Assembly: GCA_002812745.2 (NCBI GenBank)
Contig: NCSJ02000326.1
Coordinates: forward strand, 1 to 46,364
Length of the DNA: 46,364 nt
Source: Scytalidium lignicola
Taxonomy: Eukaryota > Ascomycota > Leotiomycetes
Direction: 5' to 3'
A program made the translations under genes and the position numbers. Below are positions 1-11,521 of this stretch, one piece after another; positions within the stretch are counted from its first letter, which is position 1; each line of letters begins with the position of its first letter. A model generated the notes under the pieces. It saw nothing but the letters and a program-made list of their open reading frames with translations. It did not search any database and was not told where the DNA came from.

Positions 1-84
1 CTGCGGTACCACTGATCAGTGTCGGTATACCCAATTAAGGGCTCAACACGAAGTACGGCACGTAATTCCTTTACGTGATATACC

Positions 85-204
85 TGTTGTGTTGATGATT
101 GATTAGGTAGGAGGTGCATACGTAGAACGTATGCAACCCCCTGATTACCTAATCCACGCTAACGCTAATTACACGTGACTAACACGTGATTATTGGAACC
201 AACA
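85..204. repeat. LTR-like segment with internal hairpin
   Basis: The segment begins TGTTGTG and ends CCAACA, a TG...CA type boundary. It contains an imperfect inverted repeat at 101-154, with a left arm beginning GATTAGGTAG and a right arm ending TTACCTAATC around a 3 nt centre. No matching target-site duplication flanks it. It could be a short solo LTR or an old non-autonomous element, and chance is not excluded. Confidence 0.3.
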
Positions 205-343
205 AATAGTTAAGAATTAAGCTTAAATAAGCAATTAATATACAATTAGGAGGAGACAATGATTTTAAGCTTTTTATAACTTTATAACTTTATACAATAG
301 TTTAACAATTTTTAGAGTAATTCTAGTGTTGGTAGACAAGTCA

Positions 344-512
344 TGTTGGACATGATTAATCACATGTTAGCTAGTATTAATTAGATAGTGAGGAGCTGTA
401 ACCTTAAGCTACAACTCCATCCTACTACCTTCACAATTGATTAACCATTAACACAACTAATATATCACCCATAAAGTGACGTATTATATGTTATATCAGT
501 AGTGTACCAACA
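344..512. repeat. LTR-like segment with TGTTGG/CCAACA ends
   Basis: This 169 bp segment has 6 bp terminal inverted repeats (TGTTGG at 344-349, CCAACA at 507-512), the terminus style of Ty1/copia LTRs. A near-perfect 27 bp palindrome lies at 392-418. No target-site duplication is visible, and a second TGTTGG at 327 makes the left end uncertain. Confidence 0.35.
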
Positions 513-814
513 GTAATGTTAGGAAGATCAAACTTGTTTTCTCAAATCGACGCTCTGAAAAGAACATAAGTCAATTGAATAACTATCACATCAAATATAA
601 AACAAATATAATAAAGCGCCTATAACCAATTTGTGACTGTATGTTGAATACAGTTACTTCATCCTATCCTAACTAGAGATAAGGATAGAGAGAAACATAA
701 GAATTCTGCGCTATATCCCCTCTTACGTCCCGAAATAATAATTTCACATTCTAATTCCCACCAGCTCATTCTTACCCATTCTTGATTAGTTTATCCTTCT
801 TAGAGTAAACCTTC

Positions 815-1791
815 TCAATGTTCCATGCGCGGAATAGAGATTTCGTGTTTCTTGAATACATGAGCGCGGAGCTTGTCAAGGCGATAAAATCTGTGCGAGC
901 TGCTATATCGACAACCACTCACAGGACAAGGATACTGGGGCGTAGCATGCTTTTTCCTGTGACGCTTGAGATCACTTGCACGGCCGCAAGTAACACCACA
1001 ATCTGGATAGCTACACGCAAAACGATTGCTTCTGCTGCTGCGGTTGGTGGTGGTGGAAGTAAGATGGTCTCTAATGGGACCGGGAGCCTGACTATGATTA
1101 TTCACCCTAGTCGTATTCCCATGAACTCCTGAATTACTTTGTTCAAGAAAGTTATCGAAAATAGTGCTCCAGTCAGAGTCCCCAGTGTTGCTAAGATCAT
1201 CATTGACAGAAAAAGGAATTGCTTGAGCTGAACTATCAGTCAAAGCATTAGGGCTAAAGGGCAAGTCGCAGGCCCCAGTTATATAGGGAGTAATCCGAAA
1301 AGGATGTTGATCTCCATCACCTATAGGATAAGCACCGTATTCAGCAATGTGTCGATAGTGTGGTTCCAGGATAGAGGGATCCTGGGGGAGTAGATCGTTG
1401 GGGGGGTGGTTTAGGTGCGAGGGGAAATTGTAAATTCCGGTCGTCAATGGAATAGTCGGGAGGTAAAGTTGACTTCCATCTGCAGTAGAATGGATTGTGC
1501 CGTTAGGAGCCGGGAGAGGATAATCGGTCCCGATCAAGGTAGTCGATAGGTTCCCATTATCCAAGACCGGGCCAGCAGTTGGCGAAACATTCAAATAGCC
1601 TGAGGCAAAGGGAGCACTAATAAAGGCTCTGGATTGAATATCGTTGTAGGCGACCGTAGCTAGTTCGGAGACAGGAAGATTGGAAGCATTTCTGAAAGAG
1701 GCATACTTGCATTAGCGTAAAAAAAAAAATCTCACCCGACACTGTCATCATTAAAAAGAGATATGAAGCCCTCGGACTGGCTAGTCTCCAT
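815..1791 (-). CDS. C2H2 zinc-finger protein
   Basis: Two exons, 1736-1791 and 815-1691, are joined across a 44 nt intron (1692-1735, GTGAG...CAG), giving 310 aa. The start is ATG at 1791, and the splice keeps the frame (phase 2). The first 240 residues are low-complexity, rich in Ser, Pro, Asn and Thr, with no domain I recognise. Two C2H2 fingers lie at the C-terminus: residues 245-267 (C-x4-C-x12-H-x3-H) and 274-301 (C-x4-C-x16-H-x4-H). This layout is common in fungal nuclear DNA-binding proteins, so a transcription-factor role is inferred. The target is unknown. It is divergent from the zinc-finger/ankyrin gene that starts about 500 bp away. Confidence 0.7.
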
Positions 1792-2292
1792 AGTTTTCTG
1801 GTGAGAGGGCGGCGAATGAGCTGAAGATGAGAGATGGCGACAAATAATGTGTGAAAGGGGCAGCCAATAAAGGAGAAATGGGGCGACCAATGAGGTTAAG
1901 ATATGCGGCAATAAATGTCCAAAACCCGATCGCAGTGCAGTTTTGCGTGCGCAAGTTTATACTAAGTGAGAGGGGGGATGCGTCTTTTAATAATCTGCCG
2001 GCCGGCCTCACCTAAGTTAAGTATTGAGGCTGACCTACAGGACAGAAGGGGCGTATAATGAGCCACCAAGGGCGGCGAATGGTTGTGAGATCTCAGATGT
2101 ATAGAGCTAAAGTGGCGCTGGCTCTGCAGATAGATGCAGCTCTATGTGTTGGCACTTAAAATTAATTACCTTTCCATATTCCAATATTATCAAAAACCTA
2201 GAAATGGATTCCTACGCAAAATTAATCCTATTTTAAGAACAGCCATCGCATTTCTAAGTACCTATATCGACGACGATAGTACGCCGAGCAGT
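1792..2292. promoter_or_regulatory. Divergent intergenic region of two zinc-finger genes
   Basis: About 500 bp separates the two divergent start codons and must hold both promoters. No clear TATA box was identified. An ATG at 2134 is in frame with the downstream gene and could add 53 residues. The added peptide is hydrophobic and AT-driven, so I treat it as leader. Confidence 0.5.
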
Positions 2293-3898
2293 ATGAATCG
2301 TATTCCAAGACCAGATGCGAGAACTCTGGGACTCATCAAATGTGATTTCTGTTCCAAGACTTTCCATACAAAAGGAGCCTTTAAGTATATCTCTCCTCTT
2401 CAATCTATTGTTGTCCTCTTCCACTTACCCCTTTCATTCTAGCCGCCACCGCAAAACTCATACTCGACCATACTGCTGTGACCGTTGTGACAAAGGTTTT
2501 GCTCTTAGGCATGACCTTGAACGACACAAAGCTAGTCATAGCATTATTGAACCTAAATTCTACTGTACGTTGGATGGCTGCACCTTCAAGGGTGCCTCAC
2601 GAAGAGATAATCTGTTGAGACACATGCGTTCTGTCCATGGATCTCACGATACAACAAATCAAAGGCGTGCTCGGGATGAAGTACGGTTATCTTACAAAAA
2701 GTCGTTAAAAGAACAGTCATCTTCAACAACAAGCTTAAATTTTCTTCAAGTTGTCCACCAAGGATCCATTTCTTTAGTACAACTATTGCTGCAGAATGGT
2801 GCAGACATGGCAACAAGAACGGATAAAGGGGCAACAGCATTACATATTGCCGTGATAAATGGGAGCAAAGATTTAGTACTACTACTGCTGAAGGCAGGAA
2901 TTTATACCGATGTCAAGGATGACGATGGAATGACAGCACTCCATTATGCAGCTAAGTTAGGAAACCAGGCTGTCGTGCAAATACTTTTAGAATATGACAG
3001 TGGGGTATCAGACCAGAATACGGTTGGCGAGACAGCGCTTCATATTGCATCTAGTTGTGGTCATGATATAGTTGTGCAGCTACTACTGGAATACGGATCA
3101 GATATCCATGCAGTTGATAAGAAAGGAACAATGCCACTTTATCACGCTGCTGTGAATAAACATGAAGCAGTTGTTGATAAACTCTTAGCTGCTGGTGCTG
3201 ATTGTAATTCTATTAGCAATACCAGTCGGTTCAAGTGGGACTCAATATGTAAAAACACAGCTATTGCGGACATGATATTGGGAGAAAAGACCAACCTCAC
3301 CACCAGTTACCCCAAATCGAAATATAGGACCCCTCTTCAAGCAGCTCTATACCGCGGTCACATTGTCATTGCTGAAAAACTATTAGCTACCGGTGTTGGT
3401 GTTGATGTCAATGCTCCTGCAAGTCAATTTTGCAGAACACCTTTGCAAATAGCATCAGAAAGGGGTTACGAAAAGATTGTAGAAAAGTTGTTAGCTGTTG
3501 GTGTTAATGTCAATGCTATTGATAGTAGTTATAATGGGTTGACAGCTTTACAAGCAGCTGCAAAAGGAGGTCATGAAAAGATTTTAGAAAAGTTATTAGC
3601 TGCTGGTGCTGACGTTAATACTCCTGCTGGTAGTAGTTATAGTAGGTTGACAGCCTTACAAGTAGCTGCAAAAGAAGGTCATGAAAATATTGTAGAAAAG
3701 TTGTTAGCTGTTAATGCTGATGTTAATGCTCTTGCTGGTAATAGTTATTTTGGATTGACAGCTTTGCAAGCAGCTGGTGCTGACGTTAATGCTCCTGCTA
3801 GTAATGGTTATGGTGGGTTGACAGCTTTACAAGCAGCTGTAAAAGGAGGTTACGAAAAGATTATGGATATACTGAAACAAGCTGGAGCAGTAGAATGA
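2293..3898 (+). CDS. Three C2H2 fingers fused to ankyrin repeats
   Basis: Exons 2293-2384 and 2443-3898 (58 nt intron) give 515 aa. The intron splits the first finger: splicing restores C17-x2-C20-x12-H33-x3-H37, which supports the model. Fingers two (C43, C46, H59, H63) and three (C72, C77, H91, H96) follow. From about residue 120 to the end is an ankyrin array with TALHxAA-type helices and LLLxxGAD turns. The first four or five repeats are diverged. Those after about 3330 are nearly identical at DNA level, and one has lost 15 residues (LTALQAA joined directly to GADVN at about 3770). Zinc fingers suggest nucleic-acid binding and ankyrins suggest protein binding; the cellular role is unknown. 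Confidence 0.8.
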
Positions 3899-5288
3899 AC
3901 GATTTCTAAGATGTAGTTTATTTTCCAAAGACAGCGTACAGTGAAATAGAATATCAGGTCTCTAAATCATTATTATATTGTAAGCATACAAAGTAAGGGA
4001 GCATGAACTTGTTAACAAAAGTTGCGAATTAATTATAAATAGACTTGGAGGATATTAACACTCCTCCGTATGAGTTTAATAAGATTATTAGTCCCTTAAG
4101 TAAGATCAACTAATATTCAACTTAGTATATCCGCGACATTATCTAACCATCCATAGACAGTTGCCCCCAACCCTGGGAGCAATTAATTTTGCGGGCAGCA
4201 AAATCAAGCAGTGAAAAACCAAGGGGCCTGGAGCAATTAAATTAGGAGGCTCGGAGCATTATTACAAATACATTATTAGAAAAGTTNAAAAAGACGCGAA
4301 AAGCTGGTAAGTAAGACAAGTAAGTATTCTCATTCCATTCCTGTTATCAGAATTTTGATATATTGAGTAGTTGTTGTTCTGGAAGTAGATTGTGCCAAAA
4401 CTGAAGTTGCTATCATGGTTAACAACTAACACGTTTTGAGCAAGTGATTACAGTTGTGGCTAAGAACTTGTACAGTGCTGGAGTTCACTTGCTAAGGATA
4501 GAATTCATAAGTGAAGTCCAAGATGAAGGTAATTTCCAGAAGAATAAAAAGTATACAGAGAGTTCGCAAAGTTGTAAAAACAATTAGACAACTAAGAAAA
4601 ATAAAATAATTTATACATTTACTAGAATATTGCGTCATCATATATAAGAAGTGTAAATATACTGTACCACCTAGTTATATTAATACTTATTTTACTCTTG
4701 AACATCCTCATGGATTTACAAAGCAAGAGCAAGAGAGAATTACAAGTTAAGTCGCGAGCAGATATTAAGTTATATTATTCAAGTAAAGAATATAAAAGAA
4801 GATAAGTGTCCAAATTTAGTATAATAAGAAAGCAGTAAACAATGCTTAACAAATTGATGTATATTGTTAACAAAATAATAAATTTGCAAAACAAGAAGAA
4901 TGAAGAAGGTAAAAGGTAATAGTCAACAAATAAAGAGTTAAGTAACTATTAATACAAAAGTGTTATTATTAGTAGACTAGTTATAATAACTCTAGAAAAT
5001 GAGGTAAAATCGCTGAAAGAAGCCCAGATAACTCCCCAAACTCAGCTGTTGCAGAACCAGCCCAAATGCAACTTGATAGCAAACAGTCTAAGCACTGAAA
5101 GAGAAGATAAAATGCCTCAGTTCCCCCTCCCAACGCCATGCATCATGCAATGTCGAAATTCCCCAACTTTTCCTTCCATATATTTTTGACTCTTCCTGAC
5201 CTCATTATTCCAGCATTAAGATATTTCGCTGCATGTTTTCCATTTACACGTCAGACCCGTCAAGAGCTCTGGTATCAATCAGGCTCAA
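3899..5288. other. AT-rich gene-free stretch
   Basis: No open frame of meaningful length is present. The sequence is strongly AT-rich, much more so than the coding DNA around it, with one N at 4287 before an A run. The composition would suit an old transposon eroded by repeat-induced point mutation, but no recognisable transposon protein or terminal repeat was found. One copy of the TACTGTAC octamer is at 4660-4667. Confidence 0.4.
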
Positions 5289-5809
5289 TTAAGCCTTGCC
5301 TGCCTTCTTGAGCAGCCATTCCTTGCCCTTGTCTGCAAATCCCTTGTGGACGGTCTCTTGTCCATGCTTGGAGTCGTTAGAGTCCGCAATCGCGCTCTCC
5401 CATTGATGCTGCTGCTTCAAGGCTGCGATTTCCTCAGCGCTGTGCTTGAAGACGTTGGCAGCACCGCCTCGGCCGACGTGCTGGGAAGAGGCCGACTCTC
5501 GACGCGGTGGTACGGTTACGTCCTGCGCTCTTCTGGCCGAGTCGGGATCGGTGTTCCTAGCCATGTTGCCACTTCCACCCCGACCAGTGGTGTAGACTTC
5601 TGTCTTCAAAGTTGGAGTCTCCAGATCGGTAGGATCGATGTCCTTGCCCTTTGCGCCCAGGTTGCCTAGTGGCAAATTAGATGCTGTCCTAAACCATATC
5701 TAGACAAAAAGAGCTTACCAGCACCGCCCCGGCCATGGGAGGTGTTTCCCCTTCTACTGGAGGAGCTGCTTCGACGATCTGATGTGACTGGTTCAACGAC
5801 AGCAGCCAT
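5289..5809 (-). CDS. RGG(A/S)GN-repeat protein, DUF3602-type
   Basis: Exons 5719-5809 and 5289-5665, across a 53 nt intron, give 155 aa from the ATG at 5809. The splice junction rebuilds the motif RGGAGN exactly. Further copies are RGGSGN and RGGAAN, spaced about 30-45 residues apart in a charged, disordered sequence without hydrophobic segments. This repeat pattern is that of the small fungal DUF3602 proteins, whose function is not established. The C-terminus is Lys/Gly-rich. A TATATATA lies at 5958-5965, about 150 bp upstream of the start. Confidence 0.75.
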
Positions 5810-5957
5810 TGTGTGAATGATGCAATTGTGTAACGAGAGGATGATGAGAATAAGAGAGAGGGTGGGGTGTAGTTAATCTAGAGTGCTCTGGGTATCTGAT
5901 GAATGATATGGTATGGACAAACTCTGGATGGAGGGGGGAGGGGGATCTCCCGTCTAG

Positions 5958-5965
5958 TATATATA
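5958..5965 (-). promoter_or_regulatory. TATA-like box of the DUF3602-type gene
   Basis: The palindromic TATATATA sits 149 bp upstream of the minus-strand ATG at 5809, a reasonable distance for a fungal core promoter. This is position-based inference only. Confidence 0.4.
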
Positions 5966-7974
5966 GGATGTACTAGTCGCAAAGAAAAAGAGAATCACGG
6001 GAAAGAAAAATCCGGGGAAAGGTAACTAAGAGCTGTAGCGCCGCACGTAAGGGACGAGAGAATGACGAAGTTGCGCACCACACACAAAAAACAGGGCTAA
6101 GAACGGGGCAAAATGAGGCACTAGATGGAGCTAGAGCCTTTCTCCTCAGAGAATTTTTCTTCCTGGCCAGATGACAGAGAAGGAAAAAAAAAAGGCTTTA
6201 CCTAAGTCATGTGGCAACAGTGAAGCGCGGGGCAGGAAGAAAAAAGCTAGCACTTTGGCCGCCCAGTGCTAGAGACCTGTCGTGCCTGTCTCTCTGCTTT
6301 TCCATGGTGGTGAAGAGCGAACAGGGCGAACAGAGCGCAGAGAGCGCAGACGCTGGTAGTTTCCATTACTCAATCCAGCTCACGACATCCCTCGCCCTGA
6401 ATCCAATCATCGCGGCATGCCTGGCAGCACACACGTAAAGCACTGCAGAATTCGCATCATTCAGCTTCTGCTTTCCCTTCTCAATAGAGAAACGCCCAAG
6501 GGTTCTAGGAGCGAAAGGTTTTTTTTCGCAAGGCCGAAGGGTGAATGCCCAGGCCTGGTGGGGTGCACTAAGACGTAATGAAAACCAGGTCCTCAGGGCA
6601 TTTAGGGGATCCCCACGAGCCCTGACAGCATCCACCGGCGCGGGGCTCAAATTGTCCTGCGGTGGCGCGAGTTGGTGAAGGTATTTCTCACCGTTCTGTG
6701 TGACCTCGTTGATGATGTGCTAGCGTTGGAGGTGGTGGTAATATGAATTGAGAAGTCTGCGATGACGGATGAGGAGGAAGTGGAGAGAAGAGAGCTTGGT
6801 CATACACCTGACACCGGACACCTGACCTCGTCCCTCGCCTGGATTCGGCCGCGCACTGGAGGCGGATCCCGACGGTCGCAATGAACACTGATAGAATTTT
6901 CCACTACCGTACCTGGCTTAATCTACTGACACATGTACTGTACTGTACAAGTAAAGATGAGGGGACTCCTCGTGGCAAGGGATGTTTCCTGTACTCTGTA
7001 CCTGGATTGTTGTCGGCATTAGACCCAGCCTTGCCAAAGCGGCGTAGTCTCTTGCCTTGATGGTTGAGGGAAGTTTCTTCCCCCTCTTTCTCCCCTGTCA
7101 CGATCAAATTAAGGTCTGACAGGTCCCTTGACCCCTCCGACCACGGACCTACGATCTTCAACCTCCTTTCAGGTGCACAATATATGACGTACACCAACCC
7201 AGAAATAGCTCAGACTATGCTCATCTGACATCTTTAATTCTAGCAATTCAGCTTCAAATACATACTTCCCTTCTAATCAACAAAACTCAGAGCCATGAAC
7301 TCACTTCAGCATTACTATCAAGATCGTACATATCAATGAAGTGGAAAGTTAACCATTTAAACTATCTAGGAAAAAAGATTGGTGACACTTCTACCACGTC
7401 CTAATTCNAAAAAAATTATTGGTCTCAGAATCCAATCCTCTTTCTCCCACAATCATTAAATCTAAAGTTAACAAATAATTACTCTCCCTTTTCTTCCTAT
7501 CCAACCGACGCTTTTCCCTGCAACTCGTCTTCCTTATCCTTCTCCCACTCACCAATGATGACACTCTCATCCTTGAATCCAACCTCAGTCAGATCGAATC
7601 AATGGTGAATAATCTCACCAATGATTTCTGGTCGTCAAACACATAAAAACAACTCAAACGACAGAAATTCGAGAGACGACATATTTTTTACAGCTTCATT
7701 CTCTTCCCCTTCGAAATAGTCGTTATGTTATTTTGAGAAGTAGTGAAGTAGTAGAAAGTGGTATTTATTTACAGACGCGTGCATCAATGCAATAATTCTA
7801 ATTTGCATTGTCGCCTGAGAGGTGATCACTGCACCCTTTTCAAAATACGGTGTATCCTCTTCCTCGTATGCCTTTGTTGAAAGCTCTTGGAATGGTTGTA
7901 ATATTTTGCAGACTTTGAGGAATAGGTATGTGCAACTGGAGTTCCTTTCTGAACTAGTTTCTGCTTTACTAATC

Positions 7975-8382
7975 TCATGGGAATTTCCTTACGCTTTTTG
8001 GCATTGTCGAAATGGCCCAGACAGCACCCAAGCGGGCTAATGGTTGGGCGTCCTGACAAATATCTTCTGCCTGCTGCAGCAGGGTCTTCGGTGCCACGGA
8101 GCCGGTGGTCGTTGGCATGTTCCACTTCTTTGGGTCGAACATTCTTGGGTCTCTTATTTTGTACAATACTTGGAGGAGCAGAAATTCTGGATACTTTATC
8201 TCTGACCCTGAATGCAGGACTACATGGTTGTCGTGGATTGTCCAAGGCAGTGGCCAGTCAGGCACCAACGTTTCGTGTTGTATCTCTATCCACTTTTCTG
8301 TCTGCAGTGATTTCTCTGTTCTAGCCAGTATGATCTCTACTTGACCGGAATGGAAACACCAGTACAAGGCAAACAAGACCAA
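7975..8382 (-). pseudogene. Possible gene remnant, unknown family
   Basis: The frame encodes about 135 aa without an ATG at its 5' end (the first codon is TTG). Its middle part reads like real protein, with a mixed hydrophobic/charged pattern that includes VEIILARTEKSLQTEKW and a later RMFDPKKW. Neighbouring frames have no such character. No domain is recognised; a distant likeness to fungal Uma2-like nuclease C-termini is only an impression. It may be a decayed exon or a chance frame. Confidence 0.2.
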
Positions 8383-8395
8383 TTTTTATATATAG

Positions 8396-8410
8396 AAGAG
8401 AGAGAGAGAG
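8396..8410. repeat. GA dinucleotide run
   Basis: A run of about seven GA/AG units lies just upstream of the minus-strand frame 7975-8382. Confidence 0.7.
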
Positions 8411-11400
8411 AATGTGAGTAAAAAGATACATACTTATAGTAGGTGGAATATATATTCACCTTTTCGACTATTACAATTCATTTCAAACTAGTATCATCTT
8501 TAAAAAGTATTCACTTCAACCCCCCTTCTCCAAATGCAAAAGGCACTGATAGGAGTTAGAGGTAGCAGTGAATCATTAACTTCCTTCATATGCTCTTTTT
8601 CTTCCACGCTCACAGACCTGCAGTTTGATGCTACTGCTTGCATTGGCACTAATTTCCAGTAGGTTACATTTAAGTTTGGGCTGAGAAAAATCAAATGTCG
8701 CATTTTGCCCTCGGAGATGGTTAATTTACTCTATGAATAGAATGTTTCTTTCTAAAAATTATGAATTCAGTAATCAATTCTCAATTACTGTGCCTAGAAG
8801 TTCTTCTCCTAAGATGCTCATACACCGTTTGAGGAAGAGAGTCGGAAAACAGAGTTTCAAAGTGAAAAAAAAGAGAAGAGGTCATATGAGACGGCCGGGG
8901 AGAGGTATTTTGCATCATGACTAGATTTTCGACAAGAATGAGATTTTAAGAGATGTTTTCCTGTATCTTCATTGGGTCTTTTTGCGGGATAAAGGAGTCA
9001 TGCACTCTAATAAACTCTTCTAAATGCCATGAAGACTAAGTATTATATATAACTCTTGTGTAGTTTTGCTGAAACTACCTCTTGACGATAGATTGTCAAC
9101 TCCCATTTTTTGAAATTTTTTTTTGTTTCTTTGAAGGATTATCAATCACTGTCGCTTTTATAACCTATTGGATTCTGGATAGTTGAATATCGAAACAGAT
9201 ACCCTGAGAAATTTGAGCAAGCAAGCAGCGAGGATCGCAGTACGTATATTGAAACCTTGGGTGTACAGCCTAAACCATCACACGACGAAAGTCAAAATCA
9301 TCTACCTTCCATCCTTTGCTTATCCATGAACAACACAAAAGAATATTAAATTGTTAGTATTGCAATGGTGTGCATTTGAATGTCAGTTGTGATGTCTGAC
9401 GTGAGATTCGGTGCTGTGACGCAGAGACCAGTTTATGCTAGAGAGGGTAAGAGAGAGTTTTTGTAAAGTGGTCGAGTTTGTTCGGGTACGGAGCATAGGA
9501 AATCTACCCAAGGCTAATCGTCGAAGATTTCTTTTTTATCAGTTTTCCTCTTTTGCTTTAACTTTGAAAGACAATTAAAGCATGAGAGTCTAGCTTATAC
9601 GTGTACGGCGGCTAATCATAAAGTTGACCCATTCTCGAACCGAGGCTGGTACTACATCAGAAAATAATCAACGACTTGGTTTCAGTTGCTACATAAAGAG
9701 AAGTTCTAAGCACAGCTATATATTATTTGCTCCAAGGCAAGACGTGAAGTGATTAATTTACCCCGGAGTTATATTTCGCCGTTTTCTTCAGCTCGTGAAT
9801 ACCGTATATGTGAGGCATTGATAGATAACTAGTTGACCACCTTTTTTGTTGCACGTCTGAAATTTACGGACCGTTTTCGAACCGTTTACAGCCAGTTTCG
9901 GACCCGAATTGAGACCGAATTGAGGTCGTTTTGGGGGCGATTCGTGAGCGATTAGGTATAATTTCGAAGGCGCTTTAGGACCTAGTAGGAAATAATTTTG
10001 TAAAAAGGGTTTAGTCCTCTTATGACCGTTGTTAAATTCAATATAGCATTGGTCGTAAGATCCTATCCTTTACAGCCTAGTGTAATATGCCCACGAAAAA
10101 GTCAAAAAGTAGCCGCAATATCGTTGTTATGTGTTCCCATGAGGTATAATAAAGATATTACATGTCATATTTCTCTCTTTAAGTGAATAAATTTGGAGAT
10201 TGAATAAGACAAAAGCAGAGACTGGCAGGCTAGGACCCCTCTGAAATGTGTGTGCCCCATCACTGACCGCCAGTGGCCCAAATAGGGCTGAGAGCCTGAA
10301 GCATTTTGCTACTTGCAGTACTCTAGTTTATCCATCTCCCCAGAAAGCAATTAATTATACCGAGAGATAACTCACTACCTCCAATCTCAGCGCCCTAAAC
10401 CAAATTGCTTCGCATAAAGTACTGTACATCAATAGCCAAGAGATAGCAACTAGGATCCATGAGAATCCCTTCGATCTTTCGTGAAAACCGCCTTGCGTCC
10501 TTAAAGTGCGAATCCGCATCCAAGCAAAAACCCCTCATAGCGGTAATAATCCAGAATAATTCCCGCACTCCCTTACATTAGCAATTTATTGCTTTTCATA
10601 ATATTTCCCCACGTCTTCCGTGTTACATACAGGGAAGTTCTCGAATCTAGATGCTGAAGGTCAATACTCATCACAAAGAAAAACGAGGGAAAAGAAGTGG
10701 GTTTCATCGCACAAAAATTACGTTTTTCTTTGTACTGTACAGTATTGTGCCTTACTGTACTTTCATCCCCTGACTTCCCCCTATGCCCGCCCCCGGCGTC
10801 CAATAATGCAAGGAGTAAATGTTTGCCGTGTCCCAACCAACCCAGCCCATATCCAGCCCAAATCTATCCTGTCCTTGCCTCGCCGCTCGCCTGCAGGGTT
10901 ATCACCATCTGTAAAATAAAGCTCCGAACACAAGGCTTTTTTTCGGGATTTGCAGCACCTAAGCATACCACCCTCCTTGCCCTTCCAAACATGGGCAAAA
11001 GANGGGGGGGATCGGCGCGCCCATCTGGAGCCGTGGTCCATGGCCTCAGACCCGGCAGAACGGGAGGAAGCGATTCAAGTAAACTGAGGGATACACTGGC
11101 GGAGGCATCAAGGATTTTGTAATAGAACTACACCTTCATTTGCTTTCATTGCATCTCTATCGTACAGCTTCTCTAGATATCTTTGTAGTAAAATGATGCT
11201 CAGTACGTCGTCCTATTTACTATGTGTTTTCCTGTTTCCCTTCCTAGATTGAATGCATTCTGTGTCAGAGGGCAGAGTGTATACGGCAGCAACAACATAT
11301 ATGTCTATATATTGTACAGCACACAGCTTCGATAATTTCTACGGGCTATGATACGGTGTAATCCAAATAATTACGGCCCGCAATGTGTGCCATAACTTAA

Positions 11401-11521
11401 TGCACGTACAGATCACAACCAACTCAGCCTACGTGGCCAAAATTTGATTCGTACAACGCTGGCCACCCTTTGACTTTGTTTCCAACACAACATTTCTTGT
11501 CCTTTTGAAATATGGNAAAAA

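Larger units (their letters stand above)
1..814. other. AT-rich gene-free left flank
   Basis: I see no coding region here. The stretch is AT-rich and holds two short segments bounded by TGTTG...CAACA ends (85-204 and 344-512), each with an internal inverted repeat. These are listed separately as possible transposon remnants. The right part is the 3' flank of the minus-strand zinc-finger gene. Confidence 0.6.
5966..11521. other. Long stretch without convincing genes
   Basis: About 5.5 kb holds only short, overlapping frames on both strands with no recognised domain and no splice sites joining them into a conserved protein. One minus-strand frame at 7975-8382 is listed separately. Seen here: a GA dinucleotide run (8396-8410), a tandem CCGAATTGAG pair near 9908-9930, six TACTGTAC/GTACAGTA octamers (6936-6948, 10420-10427, 10733-10760) and three N bases (7408, 11003, 11516). 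Confidence 0.5.

Noticed and set aside
2134..2292. In-frame upstream ATG of the zinc-finger/ankyrin gene
   Set aside because: The added 53 residues are hydrophobic and AT-driven. The ATG at 2293 lies directly before the first finger and is the better start, although the longer form cannot be excluded.
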